Translations under genes and position numbers: made by a program
Assembly: GCA_045593325.1 (NCBI GenBank)
Contig: JAZNWL010000032.1
Span: forward strand, 1-14,883
Source of the DNA: UMGS1484 sp045593325
GTDB taxonomy: Bacteria > Bacillota > Clostridia > Oscillospirales > Acutalibacteraceae
Reading direction: 5' to 3'
Length of the DNA: 14,883 nucleotides
Shown here: piece by piece, positions 11,869 to 14,883 of the stretch
How the letters are laid out: each line of letters begins with the position of its first letter
Position numbering within the stretch: position 1 is the stretch's first letter
Notes under the pieces: model-generated
Told to the model about the DNA's origin: nothing
The model's database searches: none
Seen by the model: the letters and a program-made list of their open reading frames with translations, nothing else

Positions 11869-13296
11869 ATGGATTGGGATTTTACCTTAGCCAATTATGA
11901 TGCCGTGTGGAAGTTTTTGGTGCAACTGGGATTGTTGTTGCTGTTTTTAATGGTGGGGAATATTCTCCGCCGCACTATTCCCTGGTTTCGGAAATGTTTG
12001 ATTCCCTCCGCGCTGTTGGGGGGCACCGTACTGCTGATGGTCAACACCATTACCAAGCAGTTTGGGGTGGTGCTGGTTGACAACCAGTTGATGCAGGTGG
12101 TAACCTACCATTGCCTTGCCATCGGATTTGCCGCCATGACTTTGAAGACCGAAAAAAGCACCCACAAAACCAACAATACCCAAGTGGTGGAATTTGGGGC
12201 TTTGCAAGGCGGTTGCTATATGTTGCAGGCTTTTGTGGGGCTGGGCATTACCCTGGTTTTGTTCCTTGCCACCCGTTACGGGGAACAGGTGGTTTCCTAT
12301 ATTTGCGGTTTGATTCTGCCCTTGGCTTACGGGCAGGGTCCCGGTAACGCCTTGAGTTGGGACATTAACTTTACCAATACCCCCGCCACCCAGTTTGCCG
12401 GCAACGGCAGTTTCGGGCTGTCTTTAGCGTCCATCGGGTTTGTGGTTGCCTCGGTGTTGGGCGTGCTTTACATCAACGTTTATAAAAAGAAAGGGCAATT
12501 ACAGGTTCGTAACGCCCGTCCTGTGGAGCAAGGAGACCGGGGAGAAGACCAAAGCAACGAAATTCCCGATAACGAATCGGTGGATAAATTCACCTTGCAG
12601 GTGGGCTTTGTTGCCTTGGCGTACGCCCTTTCCTTTGGGTTTATGTGCCTGCTGGGTAAACTTTCAGCCTTTACCAACAGCATCGCCTGGGGCTTCAACT
12701 TTTTGTGGACGTCTTTGGCGGCCATGCTTATTAAAGTTGTGGTGAAACGGTTGCGCCGTCACAGTTTGATGCACCGCTCTTACATCAACAATTACCAGAT
12801 GGACCGCATTTCCGGCTTTGCCTTTGACCTGATGATCGTTGCCGGGGTGGCAGCCATTGAGATCAACGACATTCGCAACTACATTCTGCCTGTGGTGATT
12901 TTGAGCGTAGTGGGTGCGGTGATTACGTATCTTTACATTCGCAAGGTGTCCAAGGAATGTTTCAAAGGCTTTGAACACGAAATGTTCTTAATGACCTACG
13001 GCACCATGACCGGCACCGCCTCCAACGGGATGATTTTAATGAAAGAGATCGACCCGGGCTTGCGGACACCTACTTCCAGTTTATACATTCTTTCCAACTT
13101 CCCCGCCATGGTGATGATCGCGCCCCTTTTGTTCTTATTGAGTTTTGCAGGGCAATCGGTCACCAACGCGGTGATTGCCTGCGGCATTTTCTTCGGGCTT
13201 TGGTTTGCTTACACCGTGTACCTGTTCCGTCGGAAGATCTTCAAGAAAAAGTATGCGGGCAAGGCGGTAGTTGAGTGGAAAGACGACACCGACTAA
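11869..13296 (+). CDS. GltS-like sodium/glutamate-type symporter (ESS family)
   Basis: 475 residues from ATG 11869, with AGGAG at 11854-11858 spaced 10 nt. A polytopic membrane protein with ~10-12 hydrophobic segments in two halves, separated by a charged cytoplasmic loop (~205-242; QLQVRNARPVEQGDRGEDQ). Each half holds a glycine-rich segment expected to form a re-entrant loop: YGQGPGNALSW (from residue 154) and YGTMTGTASNG (from residue 377), the latter followed by KEIDPGLRTPTS. This matches the layout of the ESS sodium:glutamate symporter family, which imports an acidic amino acid with Na+. The exact substrate cannot be read from the sequence. Length fits the longer Clostridial branch of the family. 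It is the second gene after the acyltransferase; no obvious link in function is seen. Transcription probably ends at 13577-13610. Confidence 0.75.
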   Translation: MDWDFTLANYDAVWKFLVQLGLLLLFLMVGNILRRTIPWFRKCLIPSALLGGTVLLMVNTITKQFGVVLVDNQLMQVVTYHCLAIGFAAMTLKTEKSTHKTNNTQVVEFGALQGGCYMLQAFVGLGITLVLFLATRYGEQVVSYICGLILPLAYGQGPGNALSWDINFTNTPATQFAGNGSFGLSLASIGFVVASVLGVLYINVYKKKGQLQVRNARPVEQGDRGEDQSNEIPDNESVDKFTLQVGFVALAYALSFGFMCLLGKLSAFTNSIAWGFNFLWTSLAAMLIKVVVKRLRRHSLMHRSYINNYQMDRISGFAFDLMIVAGVAAIEINDIRNYILPVVILSVVGAVITYLYIRKVSKECFKGFEHEMFLMTYGTMTGTASNGMILMKEIDPGLRTPTSSLYILSNFPAMVMIAPLLFLLSFAGQSVTNAVIACGIFFGLWFAYTVYLFRRKIFKKKYAGKAVVEWKDDTD

Positions 13297-13376
13297 GGCG
13301 TTGTCATGAATTGTTTTGCTTTGCAAAACATGAATTGGCGATGTCATGAATTGCCAAGGGCAGGAATTTATAAACC
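13297..13376 (+). repeat. Modular hairpin repeat (ATGAATTG-type), copy B
   Basis: Also begins directly after a stop codon with GGCGTTG. ATGAATTG occurs three times (13306, 13330, 13346 starts). The first palindrome is GTTTTGC-TTT-GCAAAAC, the exact reverse complement of the one in copy A; the last is GCC-AAG-GGC. It ends with AGGAATTTATAAACC, matching the AGGAATT..TAAACC tail of copy A. It is shorter by one module. Confidence 0.75.
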
Positions 13377-13419
13377 GTTCGGACGAAACAGCAAAATGAT
13401 GGGAAATACCAAGCCAACG

Positions 13420-13542
13420 CCTCCCTCTGATGAGGGAGGTGGCAAAACCGAAGGGTTTGACGGAGGGAGAGAATCCGCAGTATAACACGGTTTTTACTAC
13501 CCCTCAGTCAGCTACGCTGACAGCTCCCCTGACAAGGGGAGC
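13420..13542. repeat. Composite palindromic intergenic element (two inverted copies)
   Basis: Two related structured units face each other. Left: CCTCCCTC-TGAT-GAGGGAGG (13420-13439), then AAACC-GAAG-GGTTT (13445-13458), then GACGGAGGGAG. Right, read on the minus strand: GCTCCCCT-TGTC-AGGGGAGC (13542-13523), then GTCAGC-GTA-GCTGAC (13521-13507), then TGAGGGG. Both follow the plan hairpin, second hairpin, GAGGG tail. About 35 bp without structure lies between. Together they form a MITE-like inverted pair. I recall similar palindromes as abundant in gut Clostridia genomes; this is memory, not a search. Confidence 0.65.
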
Positions 13543-13543
13543 C

Positions 13544-13576
13544 CAGTTTGTCAAAAAAGTAATTTTCGACAAACTG
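13544..13576. repeat. 9-bp inverted repeat next to the convergent terminator
   Basis: CAGTTTGTC (13544-13552) and GACAAACTG (13568-13576) are perfect inverted repeats around a 15-nt AT-rich spacer. It directly abuts the terminator stem. Its role is unknown; on the minus strand it would follow the terminator as an extra hairpin. Confidence 0.5.
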
Positions 13577-13611
13577 AACCCCCCCGCTTATTCCAAGCGG
13601 GGGGGTTCTTT
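13577..13611. terminator. Bidirectional terminator between convergent operons
   Basis: Perfect 13-bp stem AACCCCCCCGCTT / AAGCGGGGGGGTT (13577-13589, 13595-13607), loop ATTCC. On the plus strand it is followed by CTTTC; on the minus strand by CAGTTTGTC. The tails are only moderately U-rich, but the stem is very stable and sits between convergent genes, 4 bp beyond the minus-strand stop. Confidence 0.8.
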
Positions 13612-13614
13612 CAA

Positions 13615-14262
13615 CTATGAAGTAAGTCCTGTAGCGGCGGTGATAACGCCGTTTTCAATGGTAACGCCCCAGGCGTCAATGGCGGCTTCCCCGTCGGGGT
13701 CTGCCTGAATGGCAGTTCCCAATACTTCGATGCGGAATTCATAACCGTTGGGAGCTGATCCGCTTCTAATAGCAAAATCGGTGAACAGTTCCTCAGTTTT
13801 GTTTGTGGTTGTAACCGGTTGTTTATGGTAATAATATCCATCGTCGCCTTGTACCCATGCCTCTGTATTGATGGTGAAGGTATAATCACAATTACATGAA
13901 CTACTATCGATCGTTGCACTGGTACAAGGACAAGTACTGTCAAATTTCGGTTGGGTATAAAAAAGGGTGCCGTATTGGTTGGAGCCTAATTTTTCCCGAT
14001 AATGGCAAATCAGCTCTACCCGAATATAAGCGTCCGCATTGCCGGTGTTGGTTACGGTTGCGGAAGCTGATCTCTGGGTTGCGGTAAAGGTGGTGTCGCA
14101 ATCCACGTATGCTCCCTGAAGGGTGTAGGATTTGGAACCGTCAAATCCGGTGAGCCAGGCAAAGGTCACCCCGGCAGTGATGCCAAAAATCAAAAGCAGG
14201 GAAACCAGCAAGATATTCTTTTTATTCCAAAAGGGTTTTAAATGTCTGGCTTTCCATTCCAT
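13615..14262 (-). CDS. SipW-signal TasA/camelysin-like secreted protein
   Basis: 215 residues from ATG 14262; AAAGGAGG lies 9 nt upstream and decides this start over an in-frame TTG at 14292. After a basic N-terminus comes a hydrophobic segment (NILLVSLLLIFGITAGVTFAWLT). The FAWLT end matches the SipW-type signal peptide of TasA/CalY-like proteins. The mature part has the beta-sandwich signature VTNTGNADAYIRVELICHYR, then DGYYYHKQPV, then EVLGTAIQADPDGEAAIDAW, typical of SipW-dependent surface proteins in gut Firmicutes, where YIR, DGYYYY and AIQA..AW recur. TasA-like proteins form extracellular fibres or matrix. Unusual are two CxC pairs, CPC (111-113) and CNC (123-125), in an insertion; they may form disulfides or bind metal. 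It is last in a minus-strand operon, 36 bp after the upstream surface-protein gene. A SipW peptidase is expected outside the window. Confidence 0.75.
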   Translation of the reverse strand: MEWKARHLKPFWNKKNILLVSLLLIFGITAGVTFAWLTGFDGSKSYTLQGAYVDCDTTFTATQRSASATVTNTGNADAYIRVELICHYREKLGSNQYGTLFYTQPKFDSTCPCTSATIDSSSCNCDYTFTINTEAWVQGDDGYYYHKQPVTTTNKTEELFTDFAIRSGSAPNGYEFRIEVLGTAIQADPDGEAAIDAWGVTIENGVITAATGLTS

Positions 14263-14298
14263 GCTGTTTTCCCTCCTTTCTTGAAATTTCAAAATAGA

Positions 14299-14883
14299 TT
14301 ATAGAACGTCGTAATCTTCCGCCGTTAACCATTTATCCTGGTGACGGGTCTGGCTGAAGGTAACAGTACGGGTTAAAACACTACGGTCATCACAAATTGC
14401 CTTATAGGTTAAGAGCGCAGTTCCTGCAGGGGTTAAATGAGTGGTGTTCAGGGCAGTGATGCGTCTATTATTCCACAGTTTTTTTGTTTTTGTTTCTTCA
14501 AGATATCGCCAAGACCAAGGTTGTTGTGTAATGGTATACCCGTTTAAAGGAAGATGTTTTATTTCTTCGGTGGTGTTGGGTTCCATGGAAAACTCAATGT
14601 TTACATGATTGGTTGCGGCATCGGTTCCCACAACGGTATAAACAAACCGTTGTTCCGGGTCAAGGGTGGTATCCACACCTTCGTTTACAACGTTGATGGT
14701 CATGTCCGGAGTAAATCCCACCAGATTGTCTAAGAAAAGGTCAGTGTTACGTGAATCATTGGTGCCGTTGGTCCCTAAATACGTAAGCCGAAAACTTGCT
14801 ACGTTGGTAAAGTCGAAATCTTTGTTTTGGGTGGTATTCTGCTTTATCAATGCGCTCAATGTAAACATGATCCGCATACAGCC
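14299..14883 (-). CDS. Large surface protein, 3' part only (pilin-like beta-sandwich domain)
   Basis: 195 codons are open from the right edge to TAA at 14301-14299; an ATG at 14877 is in frame but has no convincing ribosome site, so the gene very probably begins outside. The sequence TINVVNEGVDTTLDPEQRFVYTVVGTD, then LPLNGYTITQQPWSWRY, is the strand pattern of prealbumin-like (Cna-B/SpaA-type) repeats in Gram-positive adhesins, where the glycine-Tyr-Thr-Ile/Val-Thr segment closes the domain. Before it lies FDFTNVASFRLTYLG, possibly the end of another beta domain. There is no sortase motif or membrane anchor at the C-terminus (TAEDYDVL), so anchoring would have to be by another route. It shares an operon with the TasA-like protein, which supports an extracellular matrix or pilus-like role. 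The family name is uncertain. Confidence 0.62.
   Translation of the reverse strand, partial: GCMRIMFTLSALIKQNTTQNKDFDFTNVASFRLTYLGTNGTNDSRNTDLFLDNLVGFTPDMTINVVNEGVDTTLDPEQRFVYTVVGTDAATNHVNIEFSMEPNTTEEIKHLPLNGYTITQQPWSWRYLEETKTKKLWNNRRITALNTTHLTPAGTALLTYKAICDDRSVLTRTVTFSQTRHQDKWLTAEDYDVL

Noticed and set aside
13430..13708. 92-codon plus frame across the composite palindrome
   Set aside because: It spans repeat hairpins and a terminator and then runs antisense to the TasA-like gene; no ribosome site.

Overview
The window looks like a chromosomal segment of a gut-type Gram-positive bacterium of the class Clostridia, probably the Ruminococcaceae/Oscillospiraceae side. The reasons are: consensus sigma-A promoters and strong AGGAGG-type ribosome sites; a C-terminal type I dockerin; a SipW/TasA-type surface protein; a thioester-domain surface protein; and interspersed palindromic intergenic repeats of the sort common in gut Clostridia. 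The genus cannot be fixed from the sequence. Genes in the window favour GGG glycine and CCC proline codons, and I see no coding block with clearly foreign composition.

Layout. (1) 1-661, minus: the 5' part of a secreted thioester-domain (TQXA-type) protein running off the left edge, divergent from (2) 790-3890, plus: a two-gene unit with its own promoter and terminator, encoding an O-antigen-ligase-like membrane protein and a lipoprotein penicillin-binding transpeptidase that start/stop-overlap (ATGA). (3) 3986-9523, plus: one large gene with a near-consensus promoter, encoding a ~1,800-residue secreted modular protein: PPC-like domain, five tandem Ig-like repeats, BspA-type leucine-rich repeats, two Ig-like group-3 domains, cysteine-rich modules and a dockerin. 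(4) 9542-10003: a compact locus that reads as a type I toxin-antitoxin module, with a strongly structured leader, a 21-residue hydrophobic Lys-tailed peptide and a convergent antisense RNA driven by a perfect consensus promoter. (5) 10075-10542: a 76-residue conserved-looking hypothetical protein. (6) 10612-13296, plus: a PlsC-like acyltransferase with a zinc ribbon, followed at 15 bp by a GltS-like symporter. (7) 13297-13610: about 320 bp of non-coding repeats and a convergent terminator. (8) 13615-14883, minus: a SipW-signal TasA-like protein, preceded in the same operon by the 3' part of a large surface protein that runs off the right edge.

The common theme is the cell envelope: covalent surface adhesion (thioester protein), wall or glycan assembly (ligase plus transpeptidase), a dockerin-borne scaffold or binding protein, lipid acylation, and a matrix or pilus-like locus. 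The genes are in separate transcription units, so a joint function is not shown. The most unusual part is the RNA-rich stretch at 9542-10003. Its leader has four mutually exclusive pairing segments around a Shine-Dalgarno sequence, and a full antisense RNA unit overlaps the 3' end of the peptide gene. The intergenic modular hairpin repeats directly after two stop codons are the second non-coding feature worth attention.
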